DNA from: Pachyseris speciosa
Taxonomy: Eukaryota > Cnidaria > Anthozoa > Scleractinia > Pachyseridae
Length of the DNA: 64,000 nucleotides
Direction of reading: 5' to 3'
Assembly: GCA_016490735.1 (NCBI GenBank)
Contig: JAEMWC010000248.1
Span: forward strand, 138,501-202,500
The notes beneath the pieces were generated by a model. It was not told the DNA's origin. It ran no database searches and saw nothing but the letters and a program-made list of their open reading frames with translations. Shown here piece by piece: positions 23,229 through 35,269 of the stretch (position 1 is its first letter; each line of letters starts with the position of its first letter). Both the position numbers and the translations under genes were made by a program.

Positions 23229-26200
23229 CTAAGGTGTGAAACAAAAAGTGTTAGCATAGCGGAAAGAAGGGGAGAGACATAACAGACGAGAGAAGAAATA
23301 TTAAATTTGACATTTTCACCTTACGATCTTTGTTGGAGGCAAATTCAGTGATGAAAGTAGCCCCCCCCTCCCTTCCCGGGAGGGGGGGGGTTCAAAAACA
23401 ATTAGTACGAGGAGGCTCCGCCAGGAGGTCCGACCCCTTACCCTTTTATATACCATTTTTGACAGAAAAGGTACCCCTTTCGTATACCTTCCGTTGCCAA
23501 ATGGTACCCCTTTCGTATACCTAAACAGGAAGTCTTGCTGTCATTTTCATGTAGCGAAGTGCACACGTCATTGGGGGCATCTGGAAAAGTTATGACTGGA
23601 AACATTTTCAGGCCTCTGAGGTATTATTTTACCGTCGTTATGTTGATGAAAATGATGCGCTATTATTTTTCAACTATATAAACTCTAGGCACCTCAATAT
23701 TAGGTTCACTATGGAAAAAGAAATAGATCATAAAATACCTTTCTTAGATGTTCTTATCAACAACGACAGCAGTAATTTTCCTGTTACTAGTGTTAACCGC
23801 TAGAAAACCTTCACGGGTCTATTGACTAATTACTTTAGTTTTACAAACTGGGTCTCATTTGCACTCTTTTTGATAGAGCTTACAAGATCAGCAACACTTG
23901 GTTCAGTTTTCACGAAGACATTACAAAACATACTAAAATCCTCCAAAAGGATCTTTTACCAGCCCATCCGAGTTTTTGTGTGCGGGCAGTCTCTGGGCCT
24001 TAGCCAGACACAAATTGCCACAGAGGCAATGGGTACAAAAAGTACCCATGTATAACGAGAGAGAGAAACATCCAGACATGCTTCGCCCCCGCGAAACTAC
24101 ATACCCTGCTTACTTTTTCGTAAGACACGCACACAAGGAGGGAAAAATATAACTTAACCCTTTCAACATCGAGAGGGACTGTATAGATTTTACTCTGGCT
24201 AACGCCAGATGATTTTACTCCTCAATAGGAGGCCCTTGGTGGTGAAAGGGTTAAATTCAAACTTTTTACCGAGGCAAGTGCCTCGGTTCGCCTCATGCTA
24301 GCTACGGCTCTGGCTGTAATGGCTGCTACGTCGGCGAAACCACTCAGATTTTTCCACACGTGTGCAATTGAGCACCTTGTCAGTGATAGGGCCTCTCATA
24401 TTTACACAATTCTCAGCAATGCCGCACTTTACGTTCTAATAGTTGTTTTAGTATGTTAGATCACGCTTCCACCATCTTCCAACTTAAGATCAAAGAAGCT
24501 ATTCATATTCAATGAGGCAACCAACATTAAATCATCAACTTTATCACGTTAATTTAAAACTTTCTTTGTAACGGGCATACATTGTCATGTTTCCTTTTGT
24601 TGTGATATCTAATTAGCAATCCTTACACTACAAATTTTATCATGTTTTCTTATGTTTTTTATTCTAGTAGTTATTTATAATCTTATTTAGTCAGGTAGTT
24701 AGATTTAATTAAATAGTGTAAAACCTGAAGGAAATATCGTGGTTAAATAAAGATTTTACCTTTACCTTACCCTACAAATTCAACTTTGTACTTTGTGTAA
24801 TTTAAACTGAAGATGACAGAAGAACTGTCAAAGCATGTTTTTAAAATAAAAAACGTCGTGCATTTTCTTAAAGTCGTTGGCAATGCTTTTACTTCTCTTG
24901 TTCAGATTACAGCATCATAAAAAAAATCTTTTTGAAGACAAAGAGAAAGAATTTCTCTCTTGATGGCACAAGCAATCTTAGGTGCTTTCTCACGGTAAAT
25001 GGGCGTAGATGTAGGGAAATCGTTATCAAATTAAAATTGTGAACAGAAGGCAAAAATGCTGCTTGCACTTCTATTTTACCAGAGTATCGTCTGGAAAAAG
25101 GTAATCAGAAGTTATCCTGGTTTTGTTTGTGACTAGACTAGTAGTCCCTTGTTATTTTATTATTTTGGGGGGGAGGGGGGGAGGAGAGAGAAGATAAGTG
25201 ACCGAAACACTCAAGTGCAAGTCTACAATGCACTAAAACTTTTGTTAATCATGGGATTAATAAAATTTCAATCGAAGAAAAATGTGGTGGGGCTATAGCC
25301 CTACCAGCCCCACCCCCCACCTCACGGTTCCTGTAGCCTAATAACCCAAAAAGTAACTATTCACACAGTATACTATATTCTTTTTCTTTTTTTTCTCTTG
25401 AGCCTGCCTCAAATAGCTACTAAGCTACCTGTGGGCTCAAACGTTTTGAAATATTTATGTACTATAAATTAATAAAGTTGTTGTTGTTGTTGTTGTCCAG
25501 TATGGATACCTGTGTGGTAAGGATGCCTGTCACATCTGCCATGAAGCTATCAGTATGACACACCATCATTCCAGCAACAAGCAAAGTGTAACAGTTGATG
25601 ATCAACAGCACAGAAACACAGTACGACACTTGACTGTCACGAGGTGGGTGGGTGATGCACACGGTCAAAATTCCCACATTCATCATCAGAATCAGAAACA
25701 TGTCAGGAAGGGATGCATTCTTCATTAACTCCCACTGAAATAAATCCACAAATTAACAACCATTACTCAAGCTAATTACCCGGGCCAAAGGCACCAAGGA
25801 AACGATTCGGCTCTGGGACCGAAGCTCCCGGTAATTACCGGGTCCGTTAAGCTGTTTTGTTTCCACTTCAAATGGGAGTTTCAAATTTTTTGAAAATTAC
25901 ACAGTAAAGTTATCAGCTAAAGAAACAAAATGAACTTTATTAGAGGTCAGAACACATCCTACTTTTCTTGAGATTTTGATTTCAAGATATGGTTTCGGGC
26001 CCATTAAGTTACCGGCACTTTCGAGAAACTGGTCCCCGCTCTTTTTATCTTTCTTTTTTTCTTTTTTTCAATACTTCGTCTTTGTGTCGCGAATTTCCCA
26101 GCTCACATGTTTAACTCGCACCACTGAACACAGAAGGGTTTAAAAGAAGATCAGTTATCTTCACATGTTTCTCACGCGACATGAGTGACCTTCCGTGCAG

Positions 26201-29200
26201 TTGAGTAACCTTCATTGCAAAACTGCACGGAACGTCGAATGATGTTTTCAAAGTAAACCTTCGGTTCTTTTTCATTTTTTTCTGCAAGAGATGCTTGATG
26301 AGTAATCTCGGAGATTTCTCTGATAACATCTAAAATCCTAAACTATTCGATAAGTGTTATCTTTCTCAAACGTTGAACAGAAATTAAATACCCATCAATG
26401 TGAACAATGTGATTAGTCATTTTAGAGTAAATAACCAATTTTCACCTCATTAGCTATGCTGAGGTTACGTTGTGTCGTGGTCATTGTCACTGCCTCTGAT
26501 GTCTAGTAGGGGCAACTTTGAAGTTTTTTTTTTCTTTTGCCTTTTTCTGCTTTATTTTCTTAGAAGTATTACTATTGCTATCAATAGTTCAGCTTGTTAA
26601 AGAGATAAAAAATGTGCTAAGTGCATTGTTGAGTTATATAAGCATGCTGGAATTTTTATGAACATGAGAGAACTGCCTAGAGAAGCACAAGCCACAGCCA
26701 AGTGCTTCTTGCACTTCTCGAGTGTTCTTAAAAATTCCCAAGTGCTTATACAACTCAACAATATAAGACAAACAAGTTTTTATATTTCGTTTACAAATTT
26801 TAAATGCTCCAGAGATTTGCACAAGCTTTCAGACAAGGAGAAATTGATAAAATGTGGCGACACTCCAACTTTTCTTTTATGTTCAAAATAATGTCAAATG
26901 TGGATTGAATCACATTTTTTTGTTTTTTACTTTATTTTCTTTATAACATGTCCAAAGGTTTGCATGAGCACACACTTGTGACATAGCCAGTGTGCATTTT
27001 AATTCCACAATACATGCCCATGATGTAGGGTATGAAGTTGAGAAATAATGTACTCGATTCCACCAATCATAGCGCACATAATTCAGGATTTAAAATTAGC
27101 GCTCGCCCACTCACCAATGCGAGTGTCAAACCTGTCAGGCGCGTGGATTACTCGCCCAGTTTGGCAAGTGGAATTTTCATATTGAAGGAAATAACTGTAA
27201 CTGATTGTTTTTGACAAAATATAATCTAAACCTAAACATAACAGTATTTTTCACATTCTGAAAGTTTTAGAAACATGACACATACACACAAACTGATTTC
27301 TGGGTTGGTAAATATATGAAATGGCTTCTGTTCAAGTAACACTTACATAAAGTACCTAATCGTAGTGATGGCACTGGTCAAAGGGGCAGTATAATATTGA
27401 TCAAGGTTCCAGGTAAGATTTTAAGGCAAGGTGTCAACAAGGAATTCCATCTGGTCAAATTTCCAGTGCTCCCACCAAACCATTATAAATTTTCTATTAA
27501 TTTGTTGGGTCATGTAGCTGACCTTGTGGGGTTTTACACCTGAGACCCCCCTCTTATCTCAGACACTGATTGATTGTAAGTAAAAAATCTGGAAAGCAAG
27601 GGAGATTTTGATCTGTTTACCAATGGGATACAAAAAATAATGGCCGCATATTCTTCAATAGTTCATGGAAAACATTCTGTGTTTTTTGTTCCCCTGAAGC
27701 CATGATGAAAATGAATACCAATTTGAAAACGTTGGGCTGATGTTTTCAAGTTCTCCCCTCAGCATCTCAGATGAACTTCGTAATAACTAGGTGTGGCTCA
27801 TTTTTCTATTAAAATTTACTTGATTTTACCACACTGCTGATCCAGGAACAATTCAAGAATAAAAAAAAAACAATGAAAATGTACTTAATAAATATTTGGT
27901 CAAAATATCAAGGATAATTCACATGATAGTCTGCCCCTATTAACAAACTGCTCTACTGAGACAAAGATCTGATGGCTACAGTGGCGACCACAGCTCATGT
28001 TGCAAAGAAGTTTACTCACAAAGTAAGACCCAGACCTATTTTTAGGGGGTAAACTTTAAAATTAGCAAGACACAAATTTCGCTTCATTGGCACTTTAATG
28101 CCTTAATACCGCGCGAGTATTGTGCAAAAGCAATGGAAACGAAATTTGACGAATTTCGTTCTTTGTTTTTGCGAACTTTTCGTGTGATATTTCAAGCGAA
28201 AAGTATCATTCACAGCAAGCAAACAATCACTAGATACAAACGAAAATTTGCTCAAAATATCGCTAAGTGCCATGAAATTTCGATCAAACTATCGCAGAGT
28301 GCCGTGAAATTTCGCTTGAACTATTGTGGAGTGCTGCAAAATATCGTTATCACTCAAACAATAGGACTCCCGAAATATTGTCAAAAAATCACTCCAAATG
28401 AAATTTCGCTAATTATCATCGAATTTCATTTGCATTACTTTTGCACAATACTGTAAGTCAGAAGGAGTCTCTGAGATCTCTGAGGCATTATTGTCAGTAT
28501 GTGACACTTGATATAGGTTTGAGATTTACTTACATATGGAGTGACGTCTGCATTTACACAAATTCCTGTTACACAGACAACTCCACCAAACACCAACAAC
28601 ACCTGTAGAAAAAATGAGAAACAGATAATACATTTTATAAAACACTCAAAACAACAACTTTTATGTATGTTGTCATTTTAGGAGTGTAGCTTAAAAATTG
28701 TCAAACCAGTTTAATTGAAGGGCTGAGAGCATAACCGACCCAAATGACTTTTATGGTTTTTTTCTTTTTTTGGTCCAAATCAGCTGAATGTTTGCACGTG
28801 GCCTTTGATTCAATAGAACAAAATTGCCCCATATTTTTTTTGAATATTTTCCACTCTTTTTCAAGAAAAAGCGTATACAAAAAAAGGCCCTAAAAGTCAT
28901 TTGGGTCGGTTATGCTCTCAGCCCTTCAATTTTTATTTTCTATGGTCAAGGTTGATCTTGCAGAAAAAAAGGTGCTTGGCTATTTTTAAAAAATGAACTC
29001 AGGGTCTGATAAAACTAACACTTTTGACAAAACTTGTCCCTGGGCAAGAGACACGATAAAATCACTTGCCCAGCAGGATGAGCCGCTTGTCCCAAATCAT
29101 GTTGTTGGAAATCTAGCAATTGATTTGGTCATTCCTCATCACACACGCAGTGTAATTCACACTTTCAGCATGGCCGTAAAGGGGATTCTTTCTAAACCTT

Positions 29201-32200
29201 TTGCTTCCTGTTGCCAATGAACTGCATTGACAATTTGCTGAAGACTTCCAAACCCAAATGAAACTGTCCAAAGATGTTCCCTCGACCACGACTTCCAGTC
29301 CCTCAAGTGCAAACTGAAACTCCACTCAAACTTGACATTAGACGCCCTTAATTGGAACATTTTTAAGAGAAATTAATTGAATTTTTGTTGTTAATATTTT
29401 AAAAAACTAGTCATCCAGATTTGTGAGTCAGGCGTGAGGAATTGTCCTCAATGCATGAGATGGATGTCTTTGATCCACAGGCACGAGACTCGTGCATAAT
29501 GCATGAGAGTTGGCAGATACACACTTGAGCTCAGCATGTGAACAGCCCGGGTGGGGGGAGGGGGGGTCTTCTTGTCATTTTCATGATATGTAGTGTTCAA
29601 TAAATTTAGGTGGTATGGTACCCTAGACAACATATGGAAATCACAGGCTTTTAACTAAAAGTGAGTTGGGGGATGGGGGGGGGGGGGGGGGGTTGGGGGG
29701 TATTATTTAACTCTTATTTTCCCCAAGATTTTGATGGAGGACTGGGTATTGTTATGCATGTATCTTGTCACATGACAGCTGGTCACCTGGCTATACTCCG
29801 CTCATTTGAACTCACTCTCTGGTCAGCCAAATCATTTGCTGAATTTACCTTGGAATGTGTCAAAATTGCCCTAAATTACTGTGTTTTGAGTCATTTGCTG
29901 GTGCCAGAGCTCATCATCAAGGGCTGAGAAGGCTTAAACCTTGCCAATTCCAAAGAAACCACTTATTGGCACTGCAAATGCAACAAACTTTGTTCGAATG
30001 ATTGCTTCAATCTGCTGACAGTTTGTTGTTTGGGGCCTAAAAGCAGATGTGCCTTGTCTCACCAGGCTACAATCTTCACTGGTGGAAGTTTCATTAAATG
30101 CTGAGGGTGCTCAAACAACTTTTGGTGCAGGATTGAAGCCTGGTCTGAGGCTTAAAAGAAAATGGTCAATTGTTTTGGAGGAACCTCTCCCACTCAAAGA
30201 TATGTGGAACCTCCCAGGATGCAACGGGGACAGATTCTTGCTGTTTGGCTGCTTGGTTGCTGATAAAAAGGGAGCTGAGAGAGCTCTTGTTTGCCTTTTC
30301 CCCCCAAACTTCCTCTTTCATTTGGAAGCAGAAGAACTGTTTTGTAATGTTTACTCTATGAATAAAGGATTCAGTTGAAAAAAAGATTTGTTGAGACTGC
30401 TCAGTTGCGAGGTAAGATTTTTCATTTCATTCTTGTACTTATATAGTTTTGAGCTGATATACTGTTTACATCCCATCTCTATGCTATTGCTTTGCTGGAG
30501 AAGAGCACTGTCATGCCTGTTTGATTTTTCCCCCTTTGCTTCATGTGTAAAAAAACACTTTTGCACTGATAAAGATGGCAAAACCTGACCACAGCAATTG
30601 TTTTCCTGACCCTATGCAGGTTTGAAATTTGAAACTGGCACGGAATTTGTCGATGGTAACAATTGTTTACTTTCCATGATTTTACTTTTACAATCTTTTT
30701 AGGGATCAAATTTGAAGTAGACAAACCTTCTATGCAATGAGCCAGAATAAAGCCAATCTGTTGAATTGTTCTTTCATAAAATTTGAAAGATTGAAGGTAG
30801 GTATAGGCAGAAAACACCCATTTCTGGCAAAATGAAACTTTGAAGATTTTTCTCTCTCCAAATAACAAGAGTCAGCTCACAAGTTTAGGTTCATTATTAT
30901 CATAGATCAATACAATGAGAATCTGTAAAACGTTGTTTCTTAATTTGCCTCACTGACCAAAGTATTTTTGATTGTTTGTTGTTACCGAGAAAGCACTATT
31001 GAAGACATCTGACAAAAGCCTGTTCTGTTACCATGGCAACAAAAGACTCATACATCATTGTGTTTGTCATCATTTGTGGCAACGAGTTGCATGATGATGG
31101 TTTCTCCTTCATGAGTTTGATTTTGGAGAAAAAAGTAGTCTGGGGTACCATAACACCTTAAAACAGTACAGTCATAAGGTATGTTTGTTCGGAATATTTA
31201 AATGAAAGGCCCTTTTAACTTCCTACAGGGTTTTCATTACAAAATGGAGTAGCAAGAGAATGGTGTGAAGTACAGCAGGAGAATTTCCTTAAAGAGCAAA
31301 CGTCGTTCCCCTCTAGGGGGGTGTGGGGGCATGCTCCCCTAGGAAATTTTGGATTTGTAAACCCTCTGAGATGCCATTTCCTGGTACAGGGGTGTATCTG
31401 ACAGCAAATTTTATGGATACCTTAAAATGGTTTCAAAATGTTGTTTTGTTCTTTGAATTAACAAGCAAGTAAAGCAGGGCTATTAACAGCCTCTGACACA
31501 AGCAAAAAAATGCCTCTGAAGCAGAGGTGATATGGATGGAACTTTCCCAACTTAAGGAAGATGAAAACGAGCTTCTTCATGAGTCAGAATATGAAGGATT
31601 TGAAAGCAGCCAAAGGCCACCAGAAAGGAAATGATACCAAGCACTCATCTCTATTATTTCTCAACAAAAAATCAGCTACTGACATTAAGCGCATCCGCAA
31701 AACTGTGGAACAAGAGTTCCTGAAGGCTCTAACTCACTTTCATTATCATGAAACTGGTCGTTTAAGATCGGAAATCAAACATGGAAAGAGACCGAATTTC
31801 TAACCAAAACACAAACAGTGATATCATGAGAGCTTAAAAACCTGTTTGTAACATAATATCATCCATCAGTGACAAACTTAAAAGAAATCCTCATGAGCAA
31901 ATGGCATTTTATAGAAAAACAACTGATGCTCAGAGAAATATTTAAGGAACCGCCACTAACACTGGTTCATACTAGAGGTGGCGTTCCCTGAAAGATACAC
32001 TCGTTAGAGCAAACAAACAGCTTTCAAAGGATAAAAACATGTGTGTGGGAGTTGCGCAGACCTTTCTAGCCCCTTTCTTTTATCACTGTAGCTGGAGAAT
32101 TCTACGTAGTAGCCGGGGAATTCTCCGATCTCCAATGCTTAATGAACACCCTGAGGGTGCCATAGCAGTACAGTCATAAGGTATGTGTGTTTGGAATATT

Positions 32201-35200
32201 TTAATGTAAGGCCCTTAGCTTTTAACTACCTAAATGACAGATTTCCCTACCCTTTCATATACTTTAACTTGTGAAATTGAAGAGGCTAGTGGAAAACCCT
32301 CCTAAGTGACTATTTAAGTCAAAAGATTTTTCGTCAAAAGTGCCTGATTTTTTGCATAAGACCTTCAATTTACTTATTTATTTATATTTATATTTTACTT
32401 ATTTAAATTGGCGAAAAAAACAGCAAGACATTGTTAATTAAGTAAATTGAAGGCCATATGCAAAAAATCAGGCACTATTGACGAAAAAAAATTTTGACCT
32501 AAATAGTCACTTAGGAGGGTTTTCCACTAGCCTCTTCAATTGCTACCATTTCATGTACCTGAAACATGGAAAAGGTACCCCTTTTGTGTGGAGCCTCCCC
32601 ATATAGGCCATGTAGGCCATGTAGGGTGAGTCAAAATACAAACAATGAGTAAAAATACTCCATGATACTACACGCCAAAACATCTAATAAGAGATTTATT
32701 ATCCAACTTCTATTGCAAACAAAGAATTTATAGAACGAAAGAAAAAACTTTTTTTCAGGAAAGTGCGATAGGTTTTGCATGACATGTATGCTTTTCTGCA
32801 GTACAAATATCCAAATGTACAATATCATGGAATATTTGTACTTGTCTTGTGCATTTTCTGTATAAAAAAAACTAACAGAGTTGCATAATAACTAGTTCTG
32901 ATTAGACACATACCTTTCCAATTGACTTTAGACCAGTGACCACATGATGAATGGAGGAACAAATTTTATCCCAAACCAAGCAAGGGAAATAAGTCGACAG
33001 ACTAGCTGGTTCCACATCATGCCAGTGCTGTGTAATCCAATCCTTTATTAGCCTTATAAATTTCAGGAAGATAATTAATGATCTTCCAGTAACCACCAGA
33101 AGGAAGGCATATATAATGTGGTAGCAACCTGTTGATACATATGTAAATATCAAAGTAAGTAAAACTGAAGGTCTGCCAAAACATATTCAATTTCCAGCTG
33201 TTTTGTGAGCCTGCCTTCCTTGCTCCACACCACATGTTGGGTGGAGGATGATACCGGACTCCCAAAATGGCTGAAAATTGAGCCTAATACAATGCCTGCA
33301 AAAAACAACTAAATTATAATAAACTAAATTAATAAAAATTAATTTAAGTTTATCATAAAAAATATAAGTTAACAAAACTTTTATACTCATCCATATGTAT
33401 ATATTCAGTCACATAATTAAAGCTTGGTAGAAGTAAGTCTAATATAAGCACCTGATGTAAAGAATGTATAGAAAGAGATTCCTACACTTATACTGTATAT
33501 GTAGATACTGTAAGTAAACTGAGTTATAAATCATGCCAGATTTCAGTCTTTGTTTTTTTTTTTTCCGTGCAGCAAAATGCACAAAACAATTAAGTTGCGG
33601 TGTTTTGATTGGGCAATGCACAATAGAAGGCACGTGGTGGTGTTTCATCATAGCCCAAAGTGGTAAGTATTGCACCATCAAGAGCCTTGAGCTGCGTGAC
33701 TCATCAATCTCTTTCTGTTCTGCCTTTGTGGTGGACTGACTTGCTTGGATTACTGAGGAAGTTGCGATATCTTTGTAAAGTTGTAAAGACTTTAATCCAG
33801 TAGAGTTTGTCTGCATGAAAAGGTTTGCTGAATTTAAGACAAGGTTGGAAGCCTCGCACGTGCTGTGAGTATTGACTCGAATTGGAACATTGTGACAGTT
33901 CTATCTATAGAAAATTGCAAATTTGCATAAAGTTGTTTTGATGTAATTTGATCTGGAAGATAACACAACTCGATCGCTGTGACAGTTTTATATTTAGAGA
34001 CAAGTTTGCGAATTCTTGGTTTTCACATGACATCACGAAAACAACAAATTAAACAAATAGATTTTTTACCGTCATCAGGTAAATGACATTTTAAGGATAT
34101 ATCTGCTGACCTGTTTTCAGCCATGTAACACGCTTTATTTTGAAAATAGAGCAGTTTGAATTACGTGTTTTTTTTACAAAATGCGACATTTGGATTGCCT
34201 CTGAGAAACATGTCACATATACGGAAACGATTCACCTTGTATTTTCAAGTTCTGAATAACCAATATGTTGAGAGAAGTGTCTATGTGAATGTTTTCAAGC
34301 TTGGCAGAGAGATGAAATGTTTTCAGAGAGACAAAGTAAACTCCAGATGTTGCCACTTAATTTAAAGGTAAACAACGACAGCTGACAACAAATATGGATG
34401 GCAACTCTCAAAATACTTTAATGCGCTTTGCTCGTACATGAACAAAAAGGCCTTGTGCAAACCCAAAAGCAAACCATTAGCCGGATAGTTTTGAGAATCA
34501 GAAAGCGTGCATCTGACTTCTGCATCACAAAGGTATCCCTAGTAAATGCTCATAGAGCATTTTGTTTATTAATAACCAGTAGCACAAAATAGTAGGTACA
34601 AATTGTATAATGAAAAGCCAAAGCCAGGGGCAAATAAACAAACAAAATGCCTAATTAAAACAGATAGAAGAGGTAGGTACAAGGTGAATATGTTGTAGGT
34701 AAAAATTAAGTTCAGGTAATAAAATTTTAACCTAATTATGTTGAATCTCAATTTCCTTTGTCTCCTAAAATAGCCAAAAAGTTAAAAGCCTTGGAGTACT
34801 GTTGCACAGAGGGTCATAAGTCATAACAGAGACTCAGCAGAGTTTTGTATTTGTCATCATTATCACATTGCATTAAGCTTAAATTTAACATCTTTCTTTC
34901 CTTATTACTATAGAACTTTCATCAACTTTGCTGATACAAGCATAATGCGCAGGATGCATAACAATCATGAACCTTCATGTACGATGTGGACTACATACTG
35001 AGAAAACCAGTACTAGAATCGAAATCTGCCAACAATAGTGGAGAAGCATTCCCTTCTGGCCTCAATGAGCTTAGCATTTTAAATTAATCAGATGTCCAGT
35101 GGAATTATTCACAGATTGAAATAAAAAAAATAAAATGTTTTAGTGTCAACTCAATCTTAAGAGTTTGCATCTCTGTGAAGGTACAGGAATATATTTTACA

Positions 35201-35214
35201 GAAACATAATAATG

Positions 35215-35269
<55 letters not shown>

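Larger units (their letters stand above)
29866..32798. repeat. Segment present in copy A only (intron 3)
   Basis: Copy C jumps from sequence like 29,865 (TTGGAATGTGTC) to sequence like 32,799 (ACAAATATCCAAATGTACAA) with about 470 unrelated bases between. The A-specific stretch holds a Penelope-like fragment (31,862-32,030), two copies of CAGTACAGTCATAAGGTATG (about 31,165 and 32,167), part of the ACCCCTTTCG family and a 259-bp foldback. A 109-codon frame at 30049-30378 is unrecognised. Confidence 0.75.
19303..33330. repeat. Segmental duplication, copy A
   Basis: This stretch is collinear with 50,811-63,065 in the same orientation. Alignable landmarks in order: the GGATATAATATAACTG start, C-rich tract, SINE inside an inverted-repeat element, foldback, exon 6, retroelement fragment, exon 5, CAGTATTGTG element, exon 4, and exon 3. 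Divergence is modest but spread throughout, so this is a true old duplication and not an assembly artefact. Copy A alone has most of 29,866-32,798. Confidence 0.92.

Noticed and set aside
30049..30378. 109-residue open frame, plus strand
   Set aside because: No recognised domain, lies in a copy A-only repeat-rich intron segment, no splice chain.
33439..33816. 125-residue minus frame within intron 2 as an extra exon
   Set aside because: No acceptor/donor pair in the right phase; exon 2 to exon 3 already join in matching phase.
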